Assembly (NCBI GenBank): GCA_023436225.1
Contig: JAEZKA010000082.1
Coordinates: 1-13,150, forward strand
Reading direction: 5' to 3'
Length of the DNA: 13,150 bases
Source: Bacillota bacterium
GTDB taxonomy: Bacteria > Bacillota > Clostridia > Lachnospirales > Lachnospiraceae
Shown here piece by piece: positions 5,559-12,105 of this stretch (its first letter is position 1; every line of letters starts with the position of its first letter). The notes below the pieces were generated by a model. That model did not search any database. It was not told where the DNA came from and worked only from the letters and a program-made list of their open reading frames with translations. The position numbers and the translations under genes were made by a program.

Positions 5559-7265
5559 ATGGATAAACGATTGAAAATGGCGATGCTTGGGGGAGCTGCT
5601 GGAATTGTCATCATACTGATACTATTAGGATCAATGATTGTTAAGAAGCTGACTCCCAGCGATGAAATCATGCAGTTGACACAATATTATAAGGTTAAGG
5701 ATTCTGAAGTACTGATTATACTTCAGGATGAAGTCTACGATATTAAGGGTATGCTGATTGATGGTTCGGTATATGTGGATTATGATACGGTGATACAAAA
5801 GTTTAATCACAGATTTTATTGGGATTTTAATGAAAATATTCTAACCTATACAACTCCGGATGAGATTATTCGGGCTGAGGCAGACAGTAAAAGTTATTCA
5901 GTGACCAAGAGTATGATTGAAACTAATATGGAAATTGACACTCCGATTGTACAAGTATTTGCAGACCAGGTCTATCTGTCCTTGGATTTTGTTAAGAAAT
6001 ACTCCGACCTAACCTATAATTTTTATGAAAATCCAAGCAGAGTTGTGATCAATTATATATGGGGTGATTACTTATTTACCGATGTTACGAAGGATACGAA
6101 GCTTCGTACTGAGCCAAGCATTAAGAGTCCAATCATAGCGGAGCTTCCGGTAGGAACAAAGCTTCTGTATGTTGATAAAGATGAGGCACCACAGAAGGGT
6201 TTTGTTAAGGTTATGACTACGGACGGAATTAGAGGTTATGTAAAAAGTAAGAGCACAAAGGGATCTTATTACGAGACCATAGGCAGTAGTTATCAAGCAC
6301 CGGAATACACGGCTCAGACTAGACCCGGATCTATCAATTTGGTCTTCCATCAGGTCTTCAACACAGATGCAGCAGATAATCTAGGAGGTCTGATAGCGGC
6401 GACGAAAGGGGTGAATGTAGTATCCCCTACCTGGTTCAGTGTTAATGACGTCTCGGGTACGATTTCTTCACTGGCAACAAATAAATATGTAACAAAAGCA
6501 AAGGAACTAGGATTAGAGGTATGGGCATTAGTGGATGACTTCAATACAGAAATCAATATGTATGATGTATTATCCTACACTTCCCGCCGTGAGACTTTAT
6601 CCAATGCATTGATACAGTCCGCCCTGGATTATCAACTGAACGGAATAAATATTGATTTCGAAAAGATATCCTCAGAAGCAGGAATACATTATATACAGTT
6701 TTTAAGAGAATTATCTGTGAAATGTAGAAACAACGGAATTGTGCTTTCTGTAGATAGTTACGTACCTGCCCCTTATACTGTTCATTATGACAGGGAAGAG
6801 CAGGGGAAGATTGTGGATTATGTTATTGTAATGGCATATGATGAATTCTATGCTGGTTCTGAGGTGGCGGGACCAGTAGCCTCCATTTCCTTTGTAACAG
6901 ATGCAGTGAATAATATACTTGATTTAGTACCTAAGGAAAAGACAATCATTGCGATTCCCTTCTATACCCGTCTCTGGAAGGAAGCTGGTGATGGAGTAAT
7001 ATCCTCTCAAAGCTTTGCGATGACTAATGCAGCTCAGTTACTGAGTGACAACGGAGTAGAAGCAGAGTGGAACGATTCCTACGGCTGTTATTATGCAGAG
7101 TATGAGAAGGATGGAGCTACCTATAAGATATGGCTGGAGGAAGAGAAATCGATTGAGGCTAAGATGAAGGTGATCTATAAGGCAGATGTAGCTGGAGTGG
7201 CAGCCTGGAAGTTGGGTCTTGAGAAAGAAAGCATCTGGAACGTAATAACACCTTATTTAAAGTAA
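5559..7265 (+). CDS. Membrane-anchored SH3-domain glycoside hydrolase family 18 protein (spore/cell-wall glycosidase type)
   Basis: The protein has 568 residues. Residues 8-28 are one hydrophobic anchor after a short basic N-terminus, so the rest should be outside the membrane. Residues about 38-165 look like a copper-amine-oxidase-N-like stalk domain. Residues about 170-238 form a bacterial SH3 domain (TKLRTEPSIKSPIIAELPVG, then GYVKS). Residues about 257-568 are a GH18 barrel with active-site strand NGINIDFE (361-368, acid Glu368) and the MAYDE strand (425-429). Related proteins (YaaH/YdhD/SleL group) cleave N-acetylglucosaminyl bonds in peptidoglycan or spore cortex. Two of the usual aspartates of DGxDxDxE are Asn here, though the pair D-x-E is kept. 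The ATG at 5559 is chosen for its upstream AGGG and the anchor; 5514 is an alternative. It precedes cwlD by 66 bp, which suggests a shared cell-wall role. Confidence 0.88.
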   Translation: MDKRLKMAMLGGAAGIVIILILLGSMIVKKLTPSDEIMQLTQYYKVKDSEVLIILQDEVYDIKGMLIDGSVYVDYDTVIQKFNHRFYWDFNENILTYTTPDEIIRAEADSKSYSVTKSMIETNMEIDTPIVQVFADQVYLSLDFVKKYSDLTYNFYENPSRVVINYIWGDYLFTDVTKDTKLRTEPSIKSPIIAELPVGTKLLYVDKDEAPQKGFVKVMTTDGIRGYVKSKSTKGSYYETIGSSYQAPEYTAQTRPGSINLVFHQVFNTDAADNLGGLIAATKGVNVVSPTWFSVNDVSGTISSLATNKYVTKAKELGLEVWALVDDFNTEINMYDVLSYTSRRETLSNALIQSALDYQLNGINIDFEKISSEAGIHYIQFLRELSVKCRNNGIVLSVDSYVPAPYTVHYDREEQGKIVDYVIVMAYDEFYAGSEVAGPVASISFVTDAVNNILDLVPKEKTIIAIPFYTRLWKEAGDGVISSQSFAMTNAAQLLSDNGVEAEWNDSYGCYYAEYEKDGATYKIWLEEEKSIEAKMKVIYKADVAGVAAWKLGLEKESIWNVITPYLK

Positions 7266-7294
7266 TGCTTCAAGAATAGGACAAAAGTACATCT

Positions 7295-7334
7295 CATAAG
7301 ATATAAAGAACCTAATTTAGGGAGTAGTCTTATG
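7295..7334 (+). promoter_or_regulatory. Hairpin that can mask the cwlD ribosome-binding site and start codon
   Basis: CATAAGA (7295-7301) is perfectly complementary to TCTTATG (7328-7334), whose last three bases are the cwlD ATG. Inside the loop CCTAA/TTAGG (7311-7321) forms a smaller stem next to the AGGGAG ribosome-binding site. This could restrict cwlD translation. Confidence 0.35.
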
Positions 7335-8066
7335 AAGAGATATTTAAATATTATATTTCTGTTCTTTATATGCTTTGCCTACCTTTTATCCTCGAACCGA
7401 TCCTCCCATGGGAAGGATCAAAGCTACGAGGTGAGTTCTGATAGAGTAGAGGGAAGATCGGTTACAATAGTGATTGATCCAGGGCATGGAGGGAGAGACC
7501 CCGGCAAGGTCGGTGTGAATAATTCACTCGAGAAGGACGTGAATCTTAGTATTTCTCTCAAGCTTAAGAAACTCTTAGAGCAGAATGACATTAAAATCAT
7601 TATGACCAGGGAAGAAGATATCGGTTTTTATTCGGAGAGTGATTCCAATAAAAAGCGTGCTGACTTGAATGCGCGGGTTGGTATGATTAATGATAGTGGA
7701 GCGGATTTAGCTGTCAGCATCCATCAGAACAGCTATCCGGAGGAATATGTGAAAGGAGCTCAGGTCTTCTTTCATTCTGAATCTCAGCAGGGAAAGCTAC
7801 TGGCAGAGATTATGCAGGCCCAGATAATTAAGACAATTGCTGATGGTAATCACAGAAAGGCAAAGCCTAATAATAATTACTATATGTTAACTAAGGCAAA
7901 ATGCCCGCTGATTATAGTGGAATGTGGCTTTATGTCCAATATCAGAGAAGCCGCACTTTTGATTAATGAGGATTATCAGGAAAAAATGGCTTATGCAATC
8001 CACTTGGCAATTCTTCGATACATTAATAGTACAGAGCTTAAGAACCAGCAACTAAAACCAGCATAG
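7332..8066 (+). CDS. cwlD: N-acetylmuramoyl-L-alanine amidase CwlD (spore cortex)
   Basis: The 244-residue protein is close in length to Bacillus CwlD. Residues 4-21 are a hydrophobic signal or anchor. The rest is an Amidase_3 domain with all zinc and catalytic positions: DPGHGG (His52), LEKD (Glu67), SIHQNS (His131) and VECGF (Glu197). CwlD removes the peptide from muramic acid in the forespore-derived cortex, the first step toward muramic-delta-lactam, the later step being done by PdaA. It therefore acts outside the forespore membrane during sporulation. The start follows AGGGAG by eight bases. It lies behind the GH18 gene and may be cotranscribed with it; no sigma-G promoter was recognised. 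The short length and lack of cell-wall-binding repeats favour CwlD over vegetative amidases. Confidence 0.88.
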   Translation: MKRYLNIIFLFFICFAYLLSSNRSSHGKDQSYEVSSDRVEGRSVTIVIDPGHGGRDPGKVGVNNSLEKDVNLSISLKLKKLLEQNDIKIIMTREEDIGFYSESDSNKKRADLNARVGMINDSGADLAVSIHQNSYPEEYVKGAQVFFHSESQQGKLLAEIMQAQIIKTIADGNHRKAKPNNNYYMLTKAKCPLIIVECGFMSNIREAALLINEDYQEKMAYAIHLAILRYINSTELKNQQLKPA

Positions 8067-8088
8067 CGATTTGCAACATCTTCAAAAT

Positions 8089-8117
8089 TTGCTTTTACAA
8101 CCATATAGTGTTATAAT
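8089..8117 (+). promoter_or_regulatory. Sigma-A promoter of the sua5-ywlE-rpiB operon
   Basis: TTGCTT (8089-8094) and TATAAT (8112-8117) are separated by 17 bp. Transcription would begin near 8124, about 210 nt before the sua5 ATG, so the whole palindromic region at 8129-8309 would be in the leader. Confidence 0.7.
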
Positions 8118-8124
8118 GTGCACG

Positions 8125-8333
8125 ATAAGCAGATTACTCCGTATAATCTTAAGCAGCTTGCATGCTTGCATGCGAAGCTGTTTAAGATTATACGGACGAG
8201 TGCAACGTGAGCAATGGAACCTACGGTTCCATGAGTGGAGCAAGCGAGCTGTAATCTGCGTAAGTAGAGAATAGCCACATGCATGCTTGCATGCGAAGCT
8301 GTAATCTGCATAAACAAGGAGTCTTAATTTTAT
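8125..8333 (+). promoter_or_regulatory. Highly structured leader upstream of sua5
   Basis: A near-perfect hairpin of about 56 nt spans 8139-8195 (CCGTATAATCTTAAGCAGCT with its complement around GCATGCTTGCATGC). A second perfect stem ATGGAACC/ATGG-complement pairs 8214-8221 with 8225-8232. GCAGATTAC (8129-8137) can pair with either of two copies of GTAATCTGC (8251-8259 and 8301-8309). A segment containing GCATGCTTGCATGCGAAGCT occurs twice (near 8160 and 8280). The ribosome-binding AAGGAG follows the second GTAATCTGC by a few bases. No match to a known riboswitch was recognised. Confidence 0.5.
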
Positions 8334-9407
8334 ATGAATACAATAATAATAAAAGTTGATGAGCTGAACCTTAAGCAGGAAGAACTAAGAGAAGCAGCCG
8401 GGATTCTAAGGGAGGGAGGCCTTGTGGCTTTTCCAACCGAGACTGTGTATGGGCTTGGTGCTAATGCGTTAGATACTCAGGCAGCTCAAAAAATATACGA
8501 AGCAAAGGGACGCCCTTCAGATAACCCACTGATTGTACATATCTCAGAGGTCTCTGATATGGAGGTTCTTGCTAGGGATATCCCTGAGAAAGCGTACCAG
8601 CTAGCAAATATTTTCTGGCCGGGGCCCTTGACGATTATTTTAAAAAAGAGAGATTGCGTTCCTTATGGAACTACCGGTGGACTTGATACAGTAGCGATCA
8701 GACTTCCTGCTAATCCCATTGCACGCGGTCTAATAGCAGAATCAGGAGTCTATGTTGCCGCTCCCAGTGCGAATCTCTCCGGAAAACCAAGTCCTACGAA
8801 AGCAGAGCATGTAATAAAGGATATGAGCGGGAAGATCGATATGATTATCGATGGAGGAATGGCAACCCTGGGGTTAGAATCTACGATTATTGACCTGTCG
8901 GGTAGCAAACCGGTGATTCTGAGACCGGGATGTATCACTAAGATAATGTTAGAGAATGTAATCGGTCCGGTTGAGATTGACCCTGCCATTCTTAGTAAGA
9001 ATCCGGACCCACAGGCAGTACCGAAAGCTCCGGGAATGAAATATCGCCATTATGCTCCGGAGGGAATGCTTACAATTTATGAAGGCGATACAATTTTGGT
9101 AGTCGATGCAATTAATCAGAAGGCAAAGGAAAAGCTGGATGGTGGTAAATGTGTGGGCATTATCGCTACAGATGAGACCAGAGCCTTATACCAGTATGGA
9201 ATTATAAAGACTATAGGCTCAAGAATGGATGAAGCTTCTATTGCTGCAGGTCTCTATGCAATTTTACGGGAATTTGATGAGTTGCATGCCGAATATATTT
9301 ACTCAGAAAGCTTTGCGGACAATAGCCTGGGACACGCCATCATGAACCGGCTGTTAAAAGCAGCGGGTTATCGTGTGATTAAGGTTACAGAAAGTGAAGT
9401 GCATTGA
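8334..9407 (+). CDS. sua5: Threonylcarbamoyl-AMP synthase Sua5/YwlC (tRNA t6A synthesis)
   Basis: The protein has 357 residues, the long Sua5 form. Residues about 12-205 are the YrdC domain with LVAFPTETVYGLGANA, the KGRPSDNPL nucleotide-binding segment (Lys58, Arg60) and PSAN (Ser145, Asn147). A linker APGMKYRHYAPEG (232-244) covers the active site in the family, and residues about 245-355 form the Sua5 C-terminal domain. It makes threonylcarbamoyl-AMP from threonine, bicarbonate and ATP for the t6A modification at position 37 of ANN-decoding tRNAs, in the cytoplasm. It is the first gene of an operon with ywlE and rpiB, as in Bacillus subtilis ywlC. AAGGAG lies about 13 bases before the ATG, a long spacing, but no better in-frame start exists. 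Confidence 0.95.
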   Translation: MNTIIIKVDELNLKQEELREAAGILREGGLVAFPTETVYGLGANALDTQAAQKIYEAKGRPSDNPLIVHISEVSDMEVLARDIPEKAYQLANIFWPGPLTIILKKRDCVPYGTTGGLDTVAIRLPANPIARGLIAESGVYVAAPSANLSGKPSPTKAEHVIKDMSGKIDMIIDGGMATLGLESTIIDLSGSKPVILRPGCITKIMLENVIGPVEIDPAILSKNPDPQAVPKAPGMKYRHYAPEGMLTIYEGDTILVVDAINQKAKEKLDGGKCVGIIATDETRALYQYGIIKTIGSRMDEASIAAGLYAILREFDELHAEYIYSESFADNSLGHAIMNRLLKAAGYRVIKVTESEVH

Positions 9408-9474
9408 TACTTAACCATTTAGGTAATGTGTTTCAATCGGCCTTAATTGTTAAGAGGTATAATGGAGGTTTTAT

Positions 9475-9927
9475 ATGGGGAAATATCAGAAATTAATTTT
9501 TGTATGTACCGGAAATACTTGCAGAAGCCCAATGGCAGAGGCAATATATAAGAATCTGGAAAAAGTCAGCGAAATGAAGATTATATCACGTGGACTGGTC
9601 GTATTGTTTTCAGAGCCAATGAATCCCAAAGCAGAAATTGTTCTTAAAAAGCATGATCTGGAATTACCCTATCATGTTGCGAAGGGATTAAAAGCTTCGG
9701 ATATAGAGGAGAATACTTTAATACTTACTATGACAGGGAGTCAGAGAAAGAAGGTACTCGAAATGTATCCGGAAGTGAAGGAAGTATATACGATTAAGGA
9801 ATTTGCAGGAGAAATTGGGGATGTTGTTGATCCTTATGGCGGTACTTTGATGGAGTATGAGGAATGCTACATTGAGCTGGGTCGTTTAGTAAAGAAGTCA
9901 GTTTATAAACTAAATGATATGAATTAG
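9475..9927 (+). CDS. ywlE: Low-molecular-weight protein phosphatase, arginine phosphatase YwlE type
   Basis: The 150-residue protein has the LMW-PTP fold. Its P-loop is CTGNTCRS (11-18, nucleophile Cys11, Arg17), and the general acid is in VVDPYGGT (Asp119). In this family a Thr at the fifth P-loop position (Thr15 here) distinguishes protein-arginine phosphatases such as YwlE from tyrosine phosphatases, which carry Ile or Leu. YwlE removes phospho-arginine that McsB places on proteins destined for ClpCP. Context agrees: it sits between sua5 and rpiB, as ywlE sits between ywlC and ywlF in Bacillus. MecA, a ClpC adaptor, is also in this window, but no McsB is. The start has GGAGG seven bases upstream. 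Substrate specificity is inferred from the P-loop and gene order. Confidence 0.88.
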   Translation: MGKYQKLIFVCTGNTCRSPMAEAIYKNLEKVSEMKIISRGLVVLFSEPMNPKAEIVLKKHDLELPYHVAKGLKASDIEENTLILTMTGSQRKKVLEMYPEVKEVYTIKEFAGEIGDVVDPYGGTLMEYEECYIELGRLVKKSVYKLNDMN

Positions 9928-9942
9928 AATGGAGGAATTATC

Positions 9943-10374
9943 ATGATAGCACTAGGAAATGATCATACTGGATATGCAATGAAAAAAGCCATCATGGATT
10001 ATTTGGATGCAAGAGGATTAGAGTATAAGGATTTTGGATGTGGAGATGTGACCTCTAGCAATTATCCTGATTATGCGAAAGCGGTTGGTAGAGCAATTCA
10101 GAAGAAAGAATGCGATAAGGGTATCTTAATCTGTGGAACAGGCATCGGTATTTCGATTGCAGCCAATAAAATGAAGGGTATTCGAGCGGCTCTATGCCAT
10201 GATTGTTTTAGTGCAGAAGCGACCAGACTTCACAATGATGCCAATGTGCTTGCTTTGGGTGCAAGGGTGATAGGGGTCGGACATGCATTAAAAATCGTTG
10301 ATATCTTTTTAAATACTGAATTTTCAAATGAGGAAAGGCATATTAAGAGAATTAATATGCTCGAAGAAGATTAA
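9943..10374 (+). CDS. rpiB: Ribose-5-phosphate isomerase B
   Basis: The 143-residue protein matches the RpiB/LacAB family over its full length. Visible features are GNDHTGYAMK (Asp7, His8), the catalytic-cysteine segment CGTGIGISIAANK (Cys64), RAALCHDCFSA and RLHNDANVLALGAR (His97, Asn98). It interconverts ribose-5-phosphate and ribulose-5-phosphate in the non-oxidative pentose phosphate pathway, in the cytoplasm. Sugar-phosphate isomerases of the LacAB or allose-6-phosphate type are related, but the sua5-ywlE-rpiB context and single-chain form favour RpiB. It starts 15 bp after ywlE with GGAGG before the ATG. Its stop codon directly touches the stop codon of the convergent DUF402 gene, with no room for a terminator between them. 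Confidence 0.93.
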   Translation: MIALGNDHTGYAMKKAIMDYLDARGLEYKDFGCGDVTSSNYPDYAKAVGRAIQKKECDKGILICGTGIGISIAANKMKGIRAALCHDCFSAEATRLHNDANVLALGARVIGVGHALKIVDIFLNTEFSNEERHIKRINMLEED

Positions 10375-10857
10375 TCAAGAGGGTTCCATACCATTGATAG
10401 GATCCTGCAGAGTTTGAAATTGACCGGCATAGATAATCTGAAGTAAAGAATTGGCAGTACGAAGCGCATAAGTAGCTTCTGCTTGAGTAATTAGTTTATT
10501 ATCAAGGGCATCAGCAAGTTCGTTCAGATCCATAATTCGCATACTACCGTCTTCATATAGGATGAGATCAATTAATAAATCCTCTATGATGACGGTGTTT
10601 TTTTCATCATCCTTTTTGGCTTGGATAATGTCACAATACCAATAAACAACTTCACCCTGTTGATTATATACCTTGCTGACCTTAAAGCCCTTATCCAGAT
10701 AGAAGGCGGATATTCCCCTAGCTATATCCTTTCGTGGATGTAAGGTGTTCCATTTCGTGATGATCAGGTTCGATTCCATGGCCAGTATCGTATCATCCTT
10801 TAAGTGAATTAACTCGTCCGGAATAAATCGTTTTCGGTATAGTAAAGGCTTAGTCAT
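10375..10857 (-). CDS. DUF402 domain protein
   Basis: The protein has 160 residues and the DUF402 layout: a β-rich first half (residues about 25-75) with YWYCDII (72-78), then IIEDLLIDLILYEDG (90-104), which holds the acidic residues typical of the family, and a helical tail (LNELADALD...ITQAEATYAL). DUF402 proteins include a nucleoside tri/diphosphatase group (Ntdp) and FomD-like enzymes. Here only the domain can be assigned, and a metal-dependent phosphate-hydrolysing role is a family-level guess. The ATG at 10857 is chosen because AAAGGAG lies eight bases before it; an in-frame ATG at 10875 precedes that site. It is convergent with rpiB and divergent from the ywmB-like gene. Confidence 0.85.
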   Translation of the reverse strand: MTKPLLYRKRFIPDELIHLKDDTILAMESNLIITKWNTLHPRKDIARGISAFYLDKGFKVSKVYNQQGEVVYWYCDIIQAKKDDEKNTVIIEDLLIDLILYEDGSMRIMDLNELADALDNKLITQAEATYALRTANSLLQIIYAGQFQTLQDPINGMEPS

Positions 10858-10928
10858 GAGTGAAGCTCCTTTCATAATCCAATATATAACACCTGAATTA
10901 TAGCTGTTTGTTCGCTGTTACGCTAAGG

Positions 10929-10956
10929 TTGGTATGAATTTTTACCAATTATATCA
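10929..10956 (-). promoter_or_regulatory. Possible extended −10 promoter with overlapping operator-like palindrome for the DUF402 gene
   Basis: On the minus strand TGATATAAT (10956-10948) is an extended −10. It runs directly into TTGGTA-N8-TACCAA (10948-10943/10934-10929), an inverted repeat that would cover the transcription start. No good −35 is seen. A second TATAAT lies nearer the gene (10902-10897). Confidence 0.35.
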
Positions 10957-11011
10957 CGAATTGTTGATAAGGTACAGTGAATTCGAATAAACCAATAATA
11001 TTAGGGAAAAC

Positions 11012-11040
11012 TTTTAGGTAAAATATAGTACTGCCTAAAA
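11012..11040 (+). promoter_or_regulatory. Hairpin directly upstream of the ywmB-like ribosome-binding site
   Basis: TTTTAGG (11012-11018) pairs with CCTAAAA (11034-11040), ending two bases before the GGAGGT ribosome-binding site. It could be an operator or a translational element. No clear promoter was identified for the gene. Confidence 0.3.
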
Positions 11041-11055
11041 TTGGAGGTTGATATA

Positions 11056-11844
11056 GTGAAGAGTATTGATTGGAATAAGATTGCGGTATCCTTCAAGAAT
11101 ACATTATCCTTACGTCGTACCAAGATAACTTTATATATGGCTACCGTATTATGGGTTGCAGTAGCAACACAAATGCTTGTTAACCGCGTGTTCCAGGAGG
11201 ATGTTAAAATTACGGAGGCATTTGTTAAGACGAATACAGATGAGATGCAAAGTAGTATTGAAATTGCAGGAGAATATCGAACAGGTGAATTAAGTGCAGA
11301 GGAGAGGAAGAACTTGATCTGCGATTTAGCTGCAAAGATTGGATTAACAATTGACAAGGAGATATCGATATGGGAGGAAGGAGAGCGAAGTGAGTATTTT
11401 TTCTTCAAACGCGCTAAGAAGGCAACTTCAGAGATTAAGGTTATCAGTGTGGAACAGAAGAACTATATCATCGTTCGTCTTTCCATTCAGGAGGGTATCG
11501 CCGGTATAGATAAATACAAAAAAACTTTGGAGAATACATTTAAAGCGTTAGAAGTAAAAGATATGCAAGTGACGCTTAAATATGAGGGCAATCAAGAGGG
11601 AGATCTGACCTCCGAGCAAAAGCATGAGGTGGCTCAGCTTCTGGTTGATGAGCTTCAGGGTAAAATTGCATTGGAATATGATGAAGGGGATATGTATACC
11701 GTTTACGCATACACCGGAATGTTGAAGGAATACGTTACCACTATGGATACGAAGATTAATATTCAGATTGCAATCTCTTATAATGAAGTGAGCAATAAGA
11801 CAAGAATTACACTGGCAACACCGATTATAGGTGATAGCTGGTAA
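11056..11844 (+). CDS. YwmB-like (TATA-box-binding-protein-like fold) membrane-anchored protein
   Basis: The protein has 262 residues. Residues about 24-42 (ITLYMATVLWVAVATQML) form one membrane anchor or uncleaved signal, leaving an extracytoplasmic domain. That domain resembles the YwmB family (DUF1779): a Phe/Ala-rich helix (ITEAFVKT), a repeated αβ layout, and the closing IQIAISYNEVSNKTRITLATP strand pair. YwmB has no established biochemical role; Bacillus ywmB lies near murAA and spoIID, hinting at the envelope or sporulation, but those genes are not seen here. The start is GTG at 11056, seven bases after a perfect GGAGGT; the TTG at 11041 belongs to that ribosome-binding region. The family assignment is moderate because sequence conservation is low. 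Confidence 0.65.
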   Translation: MKSIDWNKIAVSFKNTLSLRRTKITLYMATVLWVAVATQMLVNRVFQEDVKITEAFVKTNTDEMQSSIEIAGEYRTGELSAEERKNLICDLAAKIGLTIDKEISIWEEGERSEYFFFKRAKKATSEIKVISVEQKNYIIVRLSIQEGIAGIDKYKKTLENTFKALEVKDMQVTLKYEGNQEGDLTSEQKHEVAQLLVDELQGKIALEYDEGDMYTVYAYTGMLKEYVTTMDTKINIQIAISYNEVSNKTRITLATPIIGDSW

Positions 11845-11846
11845 TA

Positions 11847-11869
11847 GGAATTATGCGTTGCATAATTCC
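11847..11869 (+). terminator. Hairpin just after the ywmB-like gene
   Basis: GGAATTATGC pairs perfectly with GCATAATTCC (10 bp, 3-nt loop) starting three bases past the stop codon. No T-run follows, so it may be a weak terminator or an RNA 3'-end stabiliser. Confidence 0.4.
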
Positions 11870-11876
11870 ATTCTAA

Positions 11877-12019
11877 GAACTACGAAGTTCGCTCATTGGA
11901 GCGAACTCCTTGTTCTTCTAGGATGTTAATCTTCATATAAAGGCTTGTGCCTACGTTTTCCTCGGCACAAACTATCGAACTACGAAGTTCACTCATTGGA
12001 GCGAACTCCTTGTTCTTCT
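11877..12019. repeat. Pair of 43-bp direct repeats, each containing a hairpin
   Basis: The unit beginning GAACTACGAAGTTCGCTCAT occurs at 11877-11919 and 11977-12019, exactly 100 bp apart and differing at one base (G at 11891, A at 11991). Each copy folds as AGTTCGCTC-ATTG-GAGCGAACT inside an outer GAAC/GTTC stem. Between them TTGTGCC (11945-11951) pairs with GGCACAA (11964-11970), a motif also found upstream of the GH18 gene at 5450-5495. No gene is seen from 11845 to 12105. Confidence 0.75.
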
Positions 12020-12056
12020 CCATATGAACGATTGCTTTGTCCGTCTTTAACTAAAA

Positions 12057-12097
12057 AGTATGCACCGAAACTCTTTTCATGAGCAGCGGTGCATACT
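12057..12097 (-). terminator. Rho-independent terminator of the repeat-protein gene
   Basis: A perfect 11-bp stem pairs AGTATGCACCG (12057-12067) with CGGTGCATACT (12087-12097). Read on the minus strand it is followed by TTTTTAG, nine bases after the end of the gene at 12106. On the plus strand the tail is ATTATTATTT, so it may also work for transcripts from the left. Confidence 0.8.
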
Positions 12098-12105
12098 ATT
12101 ATTAT

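Noticed and set aside
8071..8317. Open frames of 67-68 codons on both strands between cwlD and sua5
   Set aside because: They result from the palindromic leader, which is why both strands are open. They lack start signals and protein-like composition.
11001..11408. A 135-codon minus-strand frame over the ywmB-like gene
   Set aside because: It is antisense to a gene with a perfect ribosome-binding site and a sensible membrane segment; it has no start signal of its own.
11877..12019. Terminal repeats of an insertion sequence
   Set aside because: The 43-bp copies are direct, not inverted, and the 57-bp interval between them encodes nothing.
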